Shown here: positions 9,595-20,511 of the stretch, piece after piece
Position numbering within the stretch: the first letter of the stretch is position 1
How the letters are laid out: every line of letters starts with the position of its first letter
Source of the DNA: Chlorops oryzae
Taxonomy: Eukaryota; Arthropoda; Insecta; Diptera; Chloropidae
Direction of reading: 5' to 3'
Assembly (NCBI GenBank): GCA_020466095.1
Contig: CM035808.1
Span: 68,023,957 to 68,087,956, forward strand
Length of the DNA stretch: 64,000 nt
Translations under genes and position numbers: made by a program
Notes under the pieces: generated by a model
What the model saw: only the letters and a program-made list of their open reading frames with translations
What the model was told of the DNA's origin: nothing
Database searches by the model: none

Positions 9595-11564
9595 GGCAAG
9601 TCACGAGCATCGTGACTGTTCATAAAAACGTTGCGGCTACCAGGTTGAAATCTGAGACTCGGGTCAGCCTGCCATGATGTCTGCTGATAGTGGTTATGGG
9701 CTCGCCGATGTCACTGGTAATGCTCTGGTAGGTTGCTTGCTTGGGTGGGTGTGATGATTTCTAATCATCCCGATCTTCTTGGTAGTTGTGCCGGTGCGTG
9801 ATGAAAATTGATGTCGCTGCTTCTATGATGTGTTTTGTCTTGATTGTTGCTGTTCCGGTGTGAAATCTCAGTGTTTTGAAGAAGATTTAGAATTGTAATT
9901 TCTACCTTAAAACTATTGTTATATTTGGTCAATTTGTTTTCAAACATTTCGATATTGACAATATTCTCATATGTATGTTTTATTTTACTTTTTTTTTATA
10001 GAATTAATAGGTATTCAATATTTTATGAATTTTAATTCATATTTTCTTTCAAACCGTGATATACTTATATTAGTTTTTCTTTTTTTTTTTCATTGGATCG
10101 AAATCTTTGCTATTATATTTTTTTTTTTTTTGAATTCTTACAATTTCTAATAAATCAGTATTTTTAAATCGGATAGCATTTGTAAATGAAAATACTTAAA
10201 TATTATATATATATATATTTTTTTTTCCTTCTTAAAGTCTTAGTACTTCAATAAAAATTTTTTACATTTTTCTTTTTAAAAATTCGTCTGAAGAACAATC
10301 AATTGCTAATTTAATATATTTATACTGTTCGAAATTTTCAAATGGCTTGAAAATTTTGAGAGTGACATTGATTTTACATAATTTTTTTTTCCATTTCTTA
10401 AAATTTTAGTATTTCCTCGAAAACTCTTTTTTTTAACTTTTTTTTTTACAATCAATTGCTTATTGAATATATTCAGGATGGTCGAAATTTTCAAATAAAA
10501 TGAATTTGGGTTATAAACATATGTAAGTATGTGGCTCGAAATTTTTGAGGGTGAAAATGATTTTAGATTATGCAAGTATGTTGCATTCGTTTGACTTTAT
10601 GTTCCAAAGTTAATTTTCCGTTTTTTTCAAAATTTTTCTATTTTAATAGACCCCTTCCCCCTCTTAATGGGAGATTGCAAACAAATAAGGTATGTATTTT
10701 TCAAATGTATTCATGGAAGTATGTGCAATTGCTTGTTCAATTGCAAGTACTTTTTCGGTGCCGCAGTGCTAGGCGACTGCTGACGAATCAAATAACTAAA
10801 ATTTCATGCACAATCAAATCAATATACTTTAATATGTGCTTATGTATGTGTTATTTCATGTATCATGTGGATGCATGTGATTGTGCGTCCAAATGCTTCT
10901 TGTGTCTAAGATGGGAGTTTATGATTAAACTTCCGATAAAAATGAGTTACATGGACTTTTATGATTTAAATATTTATTTTTTTTTTTTTTTTTTTTTTTA
11001 AATAGTAAATGGTTTTATCTACCCGCTAAAATACCTATTTTTCAAGGTATTGCTTTGAACTAGATGTCTCTTGATATACAAATATACCAATATTTTGCAA
11101 ATATTTGTATATACGTCCTTTTATATTTACCAACATATTATATCTTCTTTTTTGTCGCTTAAATTCTTTCGGTCCTTCTCGTTGGTTTACCTTGAATGAT
11201 TATAGAAGTAGACATAAATTGCCCTGAGCCCCTCCTGTTGTTTCAAGATCGTGAATTTCTTTACCCGGAGAGGTGAAACGTCTGCATTTACAATATGAGA
11301 CAAAATAGATGTTCCAAAACCTTAAAATTCGTTTAACTCCAATGTTTCAAAAACAAAGCAAAAAAGTTTTTTTTTTTTCTATTTGTAACGGAGTTTATTT
11401 GAATTTTTATTTTTTCGTTGTCATTCCTTATTTAGACATCGCAGCAAGCGATATTAAAAAGAAATTTTTTGTGACAATAATGATTAGATATAAAAACAGT
11501 CAGCTCTCGTTTTAATCGAGATAAACCTATGTTTTTGGGACAGTACTTTGAAATTTTAATAAAG
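9595..11564 (-). other. Long non-coding 3' interior of the 5.9-kb element
   Basis: About 2 kb, strongly AT-rich, with no convincing ORF on either strand. An imperfect tandem duplication of roughly 153 bp is visible (shared block caatcaattgct at 10296 and 10449, followed by tcgaaattttcaaat in both). Poly-T runs occur at about 10977-10999. The length is unusual for a 3' UTR. Confidence 0.7.
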
Positions 11565-13002
11565 CTACGGCACATTGTAGTTATGGGCGAAAAATTTGTC
11601 TAGATCTTTTAAATCTCTTGCATGTTTTATCTTAATAAGCAATATTTTTAATTTAGATTTGCTTTGTATGAGAACAGATTCTTTTACAATGGAGAAAAAC
11701 TTTTGAATTGATATTTGCATTACATTCGGACTTTTGAAATACTCGTACAACGTCAGCTCTCTTATTTCTGATTCTTCATTCAGGTTTACTCTTTCAACAG
11801 AAACTTCCTTATGGGGATTTGTATGTCTATCTGGTGGGTTTCCTTTCAAAATATCTTCAACTACTTCTTTATTACCATTAGTACCATCTCGTATAGTACC
11901 ACAAGAATTATTCTCGACTTCCTTGTCGAATTCATCTTTTTTATTTCTATTTTTACCACAAAAATTACCCTCGAACTCCTCGTCGAAGTCGTAATCCAAT
12001 ACATTCGACTTTTTATTCGAAACATCCCCACCGCTAGATAGTCCCTTCTGATCCTTAATTTCTTCTTTCTGAATTTCCTTATCGTCCAACACAAAGCTCT
12101 CTAAAATCGGTGCCACTTTCGCTTCCCTCGCTTTGATCGTAACTGCCTCTGCAATACAAATCTTATCGATCTTGGGAACGACGAGTTGAAGTGACTCTGA
12201 TTGACTAAGCTCGGAATGCATAACTTCTACATTTTTCTCAATGTCAATATTTTCTCCAAATCTACTTTTTCGTGAATAAGTTTCTCTTTTCAACACATCT
12301 GACTTAACCAAACTATTATCCGGCCCATTGTCCACTGACAAGTTAACAATATCATTTATTGTTTGTCCACAAGGAAATACTGCGAATATGTCGTTGGACA
12401 CAGACTGCGAATCTTCGATGTTAAGTGTAGATTCATTATTATTACTGACTCTTTTACCATTAAATTGTTTTTTATGTTCATCCCAGATTTTATAAGCCCA
12501 AACACAGCTTACTATGGCTTTTTCGATTAAAAAACTTAAACTGAATAGCACAAAAGATATCGATAAAAATAAAAATTTTAGTATATCTTCGTTTTTATTC
12601 ATCAAAATTTCAATTCTTTTGCCTTCTTCAGATGGTTCTTTTTTATTATCTACCTGGCAAAGGGATAAACTTTCTCTGTCTTGCCCATTTACTTCACTTA
12701 CTTCATTTTTCTCATTTAATATTTTTAAATTTTCGGAACGAAAACAAGTTATCAAATGAAATTTTTCATCTGATTTTGATGGAGGCTTAATCTTCAATAA
12801 CTTTTCTTTTTTACTCTCAATATTTTTTACTTTTTTAACAAACTCTAAGTTAATTTCATCTTCGACTCCAAAATTTCGAAAATCTGTCTTCAATTTCAAC
12901 AGATTTTCCTTTTTACTTTCTATATTTTTTACTCTATAATAAATCCCGGGTCTGTCTAAGTCTTCAAACAAAATTTTACCTCTGTCTGCGTTTTTAAGGA
13001 AT

Positions 13003-13007
<5 letters not shown>
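11565..13007 (-). CDS. Unfamiliar 480-residue ORF of the 5.9-kb LTR element
   Basis: The only long ORF of the element, uninterrupted. I do not recognise it. The ATG at 13007 is preceded on the coding strand by about 30 consecutive A. Residues 26-40 (VKNIESKKENLLKLK) are repeated at 60-74 (VKNIESKKEKLLKIK), a 34-residue internal duplication rich in Lys/Glu and probably helical. Residues ~142-161 (ILKFLFLSISFVLFSLSFLI) are a strong hydrophobic membrane segment, followed by EKAIVSCVWAYKIW. The remainder is hydrophilic and acidic, with two similar patches (EFEGNFCGKNR and EVENNSCGTIR near residues 345-375). There are no zinc knuckle, DTG, YxDD or DDE motifs. An Env-like or regulatory role is conceivable but unsupported. 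Intactness in an insertion with nearly identical LTRs suggests recent coding function. Confidence 0.6.
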
Positions 13008-13039
<32 letters not shown>

Positions 13040-13793
13040 CAAACTCGACTTGAAAATTTTTTAAATTAGCGTCCAGTATTGACGACTCAATGGCTTTTCG
13101 CTTCGAGCTACATTTTGGCTATGATTACAAAACCGTTTCTTAAAATTATTTTTACGGATTTTCTCTAAATGGCTCATTTTTCTAAAATATCTATATTCAA
13201 CCAAGGTATTGAAATTCATCGTCAACAGTAAGGACTCTGGGTGAAAAAATTGTTATTCAAAGTTTTTGTACTCACCATATTGTATGCGTATTTTGATAAA
13301 GCTGTAATTCTTGTTGTTGGATGATGTCGCCTTTTACTTGCGCCGCTTTTTCCATTTTTTATTATTATATATATGTATATATATAAAATTTTTATTCAAG
13401 GTACTCTGTTATGCCCTTATTGCGTTTGTACTGCTAAAGTGTCCTTCGGAAGTTTCACTCACACCCGGACCCTGAAGAATTAGGTTTCACCACTGTTCGA
13501 CAGGTTATAGCAGTGCAGTACAAAAAGGGTTACAACAAAATAATTGATATAATTCGGTACATTGATGTTGTTTTTCATTGAAATGCCTTTCGGAAGTTTC
13601 ACTCACGCCCAGGCCCCACTGAATTAGGTTTCACCACTGTTCAGTAGGTTCCAATGAATAACTCAAATATATCCAATATATATCAATCTTACCCCACTGT
13701 GGCCAAAAGTCGTTGTTTCATTTGTTATGGTTTGTTAGTTTGAACGCCGTACTGTTGTGAAAGGATCGTGATTCGTACCCGACTATCCTTAGT
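13008..13793 (-). other. 5' leader of the 5.9-kb element with a duplicated ~70-bp block
   Basis: Non-coding. An A30 tract lies next to the ORF start. Two ~70-bp direct repeats at about 13440-13508 and 13584-13650 share TTCGGAAGTTTCACTCAC and AATTAGGTTTCACCACTGTT, 144 bp apart. They could be packaging or regulatory repeats, but this is only inference. Confidence 0.65.
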
Positions 13794-13811
13794 CGAATAC
13801 CGGCTGCGCCA
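13794..13811 (-). promoter_or_regulatory. Primer-binding site of the 5.9-kb element
   Basis: Minus strand TGGCGCAGCCGGTATTCG, five bases from the LTR end CAACA. The first bases resemble the TGGCGCAG-type (tRNA-Ser) sites described for 17.6/297-like elements. The assignment is tentative. Confidence 0.7.
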
Positions 13812-13816
13812 TAAAA

Positions 13817-14656
13817 TGTTGCGTGTCTGCTGGGGAGAAGGACCTCTAGTAAAGCGCCAACAAAGGATTCCGTTGAATAAAACACTCTTTACTCTTTTTC
13901 CATTGGTGTTTCTTTATTAAAGTCTTTTAATGATGTTTACAGGTTCTACTCTAGCTTACTTTACTGCCCTAATTCCCTAGCTAACACTGAGATCCACACT
14001 TTGTCGTCCTGGCTCGTAAGTAGGTGCGCCAAAGTTGAGATCTGATTAGACTTTCGATTCCAAACTGCAAGTCCTGCTCCGTAGATCGAAGCTCCGCTTA
14101 AATAGATCAATATTGCCGATCTAGCAATATTGGATATTGTTTGATTTCATAAGTATGACTTCGAACTTCCCCTGCCGGTGTGCCTACGTTGCACTTGTTG
14201 TTGTTGCACCTGGCTCTTGTTGTTCTGTTGCGTTGATTGCCCTTCTCGATCGCCTTTTGTTGTTGTTACCAATAGCTTTATTGCTGCGTTTCTATTGTTG
14301 ATGTAGGACTGCCTTTGAAGACGTTGAACCGCTTATGCCGTTGCTTATTGCTGACTTGCATGCTCGTGGTCTTTCGTCTTTTCCCCCGCTTGCCCTTTCC
14401 TCCAGTCGGCGTTGTGCCAAGTTTAGGTACCGGCGATCGGTATGCTTCTTTACGTAATTGTTTTCAGTAGTTGAGTTCTAATGTTGTTGTTGTTCTTGCT
14501 GAAGGGTGTCGGATTTCGAGCTCGGTGCTGTGTCGTCGAACTCATTTGCTGTGTTTCGATTGTTTTTGTATGTTTTGTCACTTTTACCGCTTAGAGCTGA
14601 TAGCGTGACGTTGGAGTGTGACGTGACGTTAGTTATGTTTAGTACGACTCACAACA
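13817..14656 (-). repeat. 5' LTR of the 5.9-kb element
   Basis: 840 bp, near-identical partner of 8741-9580. It abuts the primer-binding site on its left and the AAAT target duplication on its right. Confidence 0.95.
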
Positions 14657-14992
14657 AAATATTTTTTTCTATTTAAAATTAAGAAAAAAATATAATGTTT
14701 AAATTTAAAAAAATACAAATCCTAAGACTGTATTTTTTTTTTAAACCACACGTATAAAATGAAACCTTGTGAACAAAACGTGATACCAACGAATGAAACC
14801 TATGGGTTAATATTGAAGTTATGACCATTTATGTGCAACTTTCAAAGTGCTTCTTTCGTTTACACCAACGAGTATGCTTTAACATTTTTAAAATTATGAA
14901 AGTCTCTTTATTTATTTTACTCAATAAAGTATTCTTTACATTTTTTAAGCTATCAAAATCAATGAAGTAAACGAAAATTAGAAAAAGTTCCT
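14657..14992 (-). repeat. Repeat D, right part (reverse complement of ~36770-37100)
   Basis: Continuation of the D copy begun at 8424. It matches the reverse complement of the segment behind the LINE (for example ATTTATTTTACTCAATAAAG and CATAAATGGTC in complement). Similarity ends near 14992. Confidence 0.85.
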
Positions 14993-15317
14993 TCTCAACT
15001 GAAGGGAACGAAGAAACGACAATTAGAGCGCGAGTTGCTAGGTCACTATGTTGTTGTTGTCACACTATTTGCCTTGCACTAGACCACCGTTTACGCCAAA
15101 TAGCACGGGTGCGCTAGCCCTGCAAAATATTGAAGCTAAAGGGAGAGGGATTTTCCACGCATCTATTGCGTGATAAGCTGCATGCGCTTTGACCAGTAGT
15201 CAGTGCAACAGGGCGATTGAAGGTCAGAGGCGTGATGCACGTGGCGCACTTCCCACTTTTCCACTTCCCATTGGTCCCCCAGAACCCGATTCCAGCCTCC
15301 TGGCACGGGATCGCAAA
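14993..15317. other. Unassigned 325-bp stretch
   Basis: Moderate GC, no ORF. The text just before the TGTTAG at 15318 could be the leader of a deleted minus-strand LTR element, or simply flanking DNA. I see nothing decisive. Confidence 0.35.
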
Positions 15318-17431
15318 ATGTTAGTGTGAGGAACAACAATAAGGAGACGTACCTGTGATGGCTGGTCGTCGCGGAGTGGTCGCTGATTGCTGTTGGTGCT
15401 GCTTTTCCGTTGGTTTTTGATTTTTCGGTTAACGCGCGACGCGGGTGATGTTTTTTTGTGTTTTAATTTTTAATCCTATTAAACTTGGCGATTGCTCACT
15501 TCTAATTAATTAAGAATAGAAATTAAGATGCGCCTCCTTGACGCTGTTGTCGCTGGAGGTGGAACTGTTGAAAGTGAGAGAGCAAAGGGTTTCGTTAAAT
15601 CGGTTCGATTAAGGGCTCGCCCCCATAGCGGCTGCGGCTACGGCTACGGCGAAAAACGGACAATACTTACAATTTAAAATCGTTTCCTTAAAACTAGTGG
15701 TCGCGTCCTTAAAAATCTAAACGTCAGTAACGAACAATCTCTGATCTACTCTAATAATACGGGGTTCCGTCCCCACTTCGATCTGACGAGTTCTTTACTC
15801 CGTCCACTTAGGACGCCGTACTTGGCCCACGTTGTCGAAAATCTAATAAACCGTGCAGTTTTCAAATAATTTACGTATTAACGCTAACAGATACATTCGT
15901 CAGCTCTTCGCGCCGACGCTTTGCGCTCTACCACCGGCGGGTATTCACTCCGATGTATTCGTCCCGTAAACTCCCCGCTGCCTGTAGCGTTACCTGCTGC
16001 TACACCATTTCGTCGTCGTAGCGTACCCTTCAATACCCGAGTCTCCACCCGCACACACACGCCGCGTGGAATACTCCCGTTATTAACAGTGCTGCCAATC
16101 TGGCTACACCAAGCCCAAATATTGCGCAGTATAGCATACAAACACACATATGCATACAGACGACACGTAGGCTACGACCGTTATGAACAGTGCTACCAAT
16201 TTGTCTACCAAACCCCAAGATCGCGAAGTACAGCATACGAATTCTCATATGCATACATACGACTCGTGGGCTACTACAGTTGTTTTCAGTGCTACCAATT
16301 TAACTTGTCTCCTAACTATTTCTAGCTTCGGTCTACCGTTTAGTTCTAGCCGTTTCTATAAATATTTCTATAGTTACTCAAATAGTCTCAAGTATTGCAA
16401 TTGCCGGCATACGATAACTCATATACAAGCACACGATACTTGGAATTCTCCCCGTTTACGGTAAAAAGCTATCGCTTTCTATCTCCGTTCCGAAATTCTC
16501 AGTATTGCGATTGCCGGCATACGATGACTCGTATGCGCACACGCGATACTTGGAATTCTTCCACTTACGGTCAAACGCTACCGTTTTCTGTTTCCGTTCC
16601 GAGATACTCAGTGTTGCGATTGCCGGCATACGATGACTCATATGCACGCACACGATACTTGGAATTCGACTATTTCCCTTTCAGTGCTACCAATAGCGAT
16701 CTACTATGACTTCTACACTCCACAGTCCCAAATATTCATGCAAAAGTTTCCGTGAAATCTACACCACTTACGGTTCTTTCCGCCTGACACCTCGGTGAAA
16801 TCACCGCCTGTCCTTCCTCTCCTCCTTCGCTCAAGAAGCGCCTACTGCCCCTGTCTTGCTTGCTGGATGCGATCGGAAGCCTTGTCTTCGGAGGAATTTC
16901 GTAGTATTCGCTGCGTACTGTTATCTCGATTCTCTGGTAGCCCTCGTTATCAGGAATTGTTCGTCGTATTAACTTTCACCCTTGGCTTCTCAGAGTCCGT
17001 GCTCCTTGCTGCTTGAAAATGCGATGTGCGCACTCTTCGACTGCCAGATCTCAAGTGACGCTATGACACGTTTTTCTCTCGAACATTCTGTCCAGTGTTC
17101 TCACTTGTCAAAACCCCATTTATCGATATTTTCCCCCAGGCCTGTTTCGGAGCCATTGTTACGGGCCGTCTCAAAGTCCGTTTTGCCTTATGGGGGCTAC
17201 ATACGCATGCAATGTTTGTCGCATGTTGAAATGAAGGTTTGGTTAGTTAGGAATTATGTTATAAAGGGTTTGTTTGTTTACTAAGGTGAGATCTTAAAAC
17301 TAAAGGGAATTAGATTATGGTAAAATAAAGGTTGCTCTTGCTACGGCTTGGCTTAAAACTAAGAAAACTAAATATAAAAATATATACACTATATACAGCT
17401 GCTGCAGCACTCAATGTGAGGGTTCCTCACA
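15318..17431 (-). repeat. Long LTR-like repeat F, left copy (probable 3' LTR of element C)
   Basis: The right border is a minus-strand TGTGAGGAACC preceded by a G-rich polypurine tract (AGTAAAGGGGGGG, 17432-17445), i.e. an LTR start. The left border TGTTAG is tentative. 15640-17103 is shared with 22170-25501. Contains tandem repeats at 16085-16670 and TATA-like text at about 17370-17395. Compared with the right copy it lacks the LINE, the hAT MITE, one 110-bp unit and a ~130-bp segment near 15795. Confidence 0.65.
16085..16670. repeat. Two tandem-repeat families inside F left
   Basis: The first set has a ~100-bp period (CAGTGCTACCAATTTGTCTA ... CATATGCATACA), roughly two to three units at 16085-16310. 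The second set has ~110-bp units, three copies, starting near 16393, 16503 and 16612. Each unit contains ATTGCCGGCATACGATGACT and GATACTTGGAATTC. These resemble enhancer-like subrepeats of long LTRs. Confidence 0.85.
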
Positions 17432-18310
17432 CCCCCCCTTTACTTCAGAACGGGTTAATCTCACCCGCGCGTCCCTCGTCCGGGTAAGGCGATAGCGCCA
17501 ACCTCGATATATCCGCGATGCTCGGAGCTTGGTCGTCGAGGGTTTCTGTACCAGTTTATCGAACGCGTCCTGTACCGGGATGGGTAGCGATTCGAACCGG
17601 ATGTCGGTGCTCCTTTTTCCCGCATCTGACGTACCAGCTGTCTCCTCCGGAATATCACACAGCTGGGCCACGAACCTCGCCGCGTCTTCCTCGTGGATGT
17701 CGAGGACCTCACCCTGGTCTATCTCGCTGCTCGCCGAGGGCACCACGTTTTCTTTGTCCCCCTCACCGTCCACCGTTTGGATACTCAGACGCCGGGGCAG
17801 GTCTCACCGGCTCACCGTCCATCTAGCAGTGGGGTCTCAATTCCGCTCGCGAAGCTGTACCAACGTCGTGTGGTGTACGTCTGCATACCTCAGCCGCCCC
17901 TGCTCAGAGTGCAGCTGCTTGTACTGTTGCTGCTTTTGCCACTGGAGATCGTACTGCGTCTCCGGCTCGCTTTCGCTGCTGTTGGTTATCGGTGAGGCGT
18001 CTCTCGGCCCACCCCTCTGATGACTAGCGGGGCTATCCTCCCTGTCTCTCTCCGTACCCGTCTTCTCACTGCCTTCTATCAGACTGTCCTCACCAGCGTC
18101 GTCCAACTCCCCTTCACTACGTTCCCGGACCCATACTCGCCCCAGGATTTGGTGGGTCGCCGGCTCGTCGTGCCATGTAGGTGGTGGAGGTGGGGATTCG
18201 TTGAGGAACTCTTCGCTGCTCCAGTCTTCTTCACTTTCGGTCCACTCTACCTCGCCATACCCCTCTACACGCCGCCGCTTCCGACCCGGGCTTCCCCAGC
18301 GATCGTCCAA
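17411..18310 (-). pseudogene. Third ORF of element C, downstream of integrase, function unknown
   Basis: A minus-strand frame from ATG 18310 to 17411, interrupted in the same frame by two TGA codons (17837-17839 and about 17804). Without them it would be about 300 residues. The N-terminal half is basic then acidic (GRKRRRVEGYGEVEW, ESEEDWSSEEF, a PPPPP run). The middle is Gln-rich (DLQWQKQQQYKQLHSEQGR). The C-terminal half contains DIHEEDAARFVAQLCDIPEE and ends with a basic stretch (RIYRGWRYRLTRTRDARVRL) that runs across the polypurine tract into the LTR. There is no signal peptide or membrane segment, so it does not look like Env. The position after integrase is where third ORFs of gypsy elements lie. 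I do not recognise the family. Confidence 0.5.
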
Positions 18311-18540
18311 GCCGGAAGAGCGTTTTCGTCTAGCCTCGTTTCGGGGGGAGGGCTATGAGAAGGATCTGAAAAACATACGTACCGAGGTTTATTAGTACAG
18401 GGTTAAACTTCGTTAATACATCAAGATCGAACAGCACATATTATTAGTGGGGTATGTTCGCCCCTTAACTACGTCTCTACATATTACTTATCTATTCTAT
18501 AGACGCCACCACTAACACCACTACACGCTATATGCGAAAT

Positions 18541-19740
18541 TTAAGTCGCTTCCGAGGTAGTGTTCTCGGATGCCCTTGTCTCTCCTTGTTGAAACGCTTT
18601 CAAGTCACCAACATGAGCCCTCCTGGTTCGCCTCTGACCTTCTTGAGTCAGCTCCACAATTACCGATGAAATGAACCGTTTAATAGTATATGGCTCCTTG
18701 TACTTCGGGGCTAGCTTTGCATTAAATCCGTCGATGGCGCTGGATAGGGGATGTGTCTTGACTAAGACCTTCGCACCCACTCCTGGCGTCCACTCACGTC
18801 GATGTAGGTTGTAGCCCTTTGCCTGGTCTTGCTGTGCCAGGGCAAGGTTTCGCTGCACCATCCTCCAGATTTCTTCGACTCTGTACCCGCTCTCTTTTCT
18901 GGGCTGAGCTGTTTCGCCTGCTTCTTCCTCGGGCTCACCCTCTGTTTCGGTGCTGTCCAGCATCTTGGTGGCCTTATCTGCATTTATTCCCACTTGGTCG
19001 AACAACTGACCGAGCAAGCGCAATTCTCTTCCTTCCACCGCGTAGGCGGGGCTAAATCCTGTCGCAGTTGCGACGCTGCTATTGATGGCGAGCAATAGCT
19101 CCGGAAGATACACGTCATTTGCTTCGACACCCTTCAGTAAAGGACGCTATCATCGTTTTCAGCGTACGATTGACGCGCTCCGTGGGATTTTCCTGCGGCT
19201 TATACGGCCCCGTGAGCCTATGGGCGGCCATTCCTCTTACATCCTCCTGAACGCCTTACTGGTGAATTGAGTCCCGTTTTCCGTAATAAAGACCAGGGGG
19301 ACCCCAAATCTGCCCAAAATTCGCTCCCGTACGGCTCGGATGGTGAGCTAAGTGGTGGCTTTCCTCATTGGTACTGCTTCCACCCACTTAGAAAATTTAT
19401 CGACCAGCACCAGCAACATCGTGTTCCCTCCTTTCGACCGAGGGAGTGGCCCAATAAAATCCGCGCTGACCACCTCCCATGGTCCCTTCGGCAACAAGGT
19501 GTGCATCTTAACCGCTAGTTTCTGTTGGCTTGGCTTAAACTTTTGGCATACTTTGCATGTACGTTCGCAATTTCGTACATCCCGGAACAAACCTGGCCAA
19601 TAATACCGTAGACAGACCCTGGCGACTGTCTTCCTCATACCCAGGTGTCCCGCTGTCACCTCGTCGTGATTTTCCCGCAGTATTCGCTCTCGCCATGGCT
19701 TCGGCACGCACAATTTTCACGCATCCTCCGGCGCTCCCAA
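18541..19740 (-). pseudogene. Element C integrase
   Basis: The N-terminal zinc module is in 19348-19713 (HDEVTAGHLGMRKT to CKVCQKFK), with the first catalytic Asp in SADFIGPLPRS. The centre is broken: the second catalytic region is shifted into other frames between 19113 and 19350. The C-terminal part is open at 18541-19113 (ELLLAINSSVATATGFSPAYAVEGREL, then VEEIWRMVQRNLALAQQDQAKGYNLHRREW, and a beta domain GAKVLVKTHP, KLAPKYKEPYTIKRF). An inserted acidic linker (STETEGEPEEEAGE) is unusual. Homologous to the integrase of element B. Confidence 0.82.
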
Positions 19741-20261
19741 CGCGTTTGGTATATGTCGATTCACCTGTCCAATCTCCTCTCGGTATTGCGGGAACTGTTC
19801 AGGGCTTATAACTAGTCTTTTTTTCAGACTCGCTGTCCATGGACACTCCAGGTCTACGTACAGAATGGCGGCCCCCAGTTCATCTAACGGTTCCAGAGCC
19901 CACCTTGCAACCCTCCCGGTCGGACTCTGAATAGAGTTCAGCTACTTCAGTGAGAGGTGGTCCGTGGTGATGGTGAACCGATACCGCTCCAAGTACTCTC
20001 GCATCTTGCGCACAGCCCAAACGATCGCCAGACGCTCTTTCTCGGTTGCCGAGTAGTTCTTCTCTGCGGCATTTAGGCTGCGATTCGCATATGCGATTAC
20101 TTTTTCCTCCGGACCGTCAAATTGGGTCAACACGGCTACCACGCCATAGTCGCTGGCATCTGTCTGAAGCACGAACCTCCGTGTAAAATCTGGACGCGCG
20201 AGGATCGGGGCTTCCGTTAACCTTCGTTTCAACTCGTCCAGGACCTTCCCAGTAGGCATTT
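19741..20261 (-). pseudogene. Element C RNase H and connection
   Basis: The frame 20259-19942 shows DELKRRLTEAPILARPDF, TDASDYGVVAVLTQF, SATEKERLAIVWAVRKM and TTDHLSLK, the Ty3/gypsy RNase H signature. Readthrough to integrase is interrupted near 19940 by a stop in place of Trp. The upstream side is cut by a foreign insertion at 20262. Confidence 0.82.
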
Positions 20262-20511
20262 TAAATTGCTACAATATTGCAGCAGTATTGCTTCTGCAAT
20301 ACTGCACATTGCAGTAATGTTGCTGCAATATGTGAGTGTCCGCCTTTTCATTATAAATGTATATGTATTATATATTGCAGCAACATTTTACTATTAATAT
20401 TGTAAATGCAACACTGCTGCAACATTACAGCATTGTCACACTTTCAATATTATAACTTTTACATTGTTATAATATGACTGCAACATTATTCTTGCAGAAG
20501 CAATATAACAT
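20262..20511. repeat. ~250-bp foreign insertion with TTGCAGCAATATT-like motifs
   Basis: Splits the RT-RNase H connection (FQWGETQQNPHG on one side, GKVLDELKRRL on the other). Repeated words such as ATTGCAGCAACATT, TTGCTGCAATAT and CTGCAACATT occur in both orientations. ATTGCTTCTGCAA near 20288 is matched by TTGCAGAAGCAAT near 20494. It looks like a small foldback or MITE-like element. The ends and any target duplication are not certain. Confidence 0.7.

Larger units (their letters stand above)
8741..14656 (-). mobile_element. Young LTR retroelement without gag-pol (LARD-like), 5.9 kb
   Basis: Two 840-bp direct repeats with TGTTG...CAACA ends, a primer-binding site inside the right LTR, a polypurine tract inside the left LTR, and a 4-bp target duplication AAAT (8737-8740, 14657-14660) make a complete minus-strand LTR element. 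The 4236-bp interior lacks any recognisable protease, RT, RNase H or integrase and holds a single 480-codon ORF. The LTRs differ at about three sites that I could find (near 9019/14094, 9062/14138 and 9111/14187), so insertion is recent. It must have been mobilised by enzymes from elsewhere. It split a copy of repeat D. Confidence 0.93.

Noticed and set aside
10306..11001. Small ORFs in the 3' interior of the 5.9-kb LTR element
   Set aside because: Low-complexity AT-rich, partly produced by the 153-bp duplication; no domain features.
15884..16709. Overlapping ORFs on both strands in repeat F
   Set aside because: They come from tandem repeats whose unit lacks stops in several frames; no protein family resemblance.
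17150..17431. A separate 275-bp LTR ending CCCGTAACA next to a possible primer site TGGCTCCGAAACAGG
   Set aside because: Attractive on its own, but no second copy and the primer site is weak. I kept 17431 as the LTR start of the longer repeat F.
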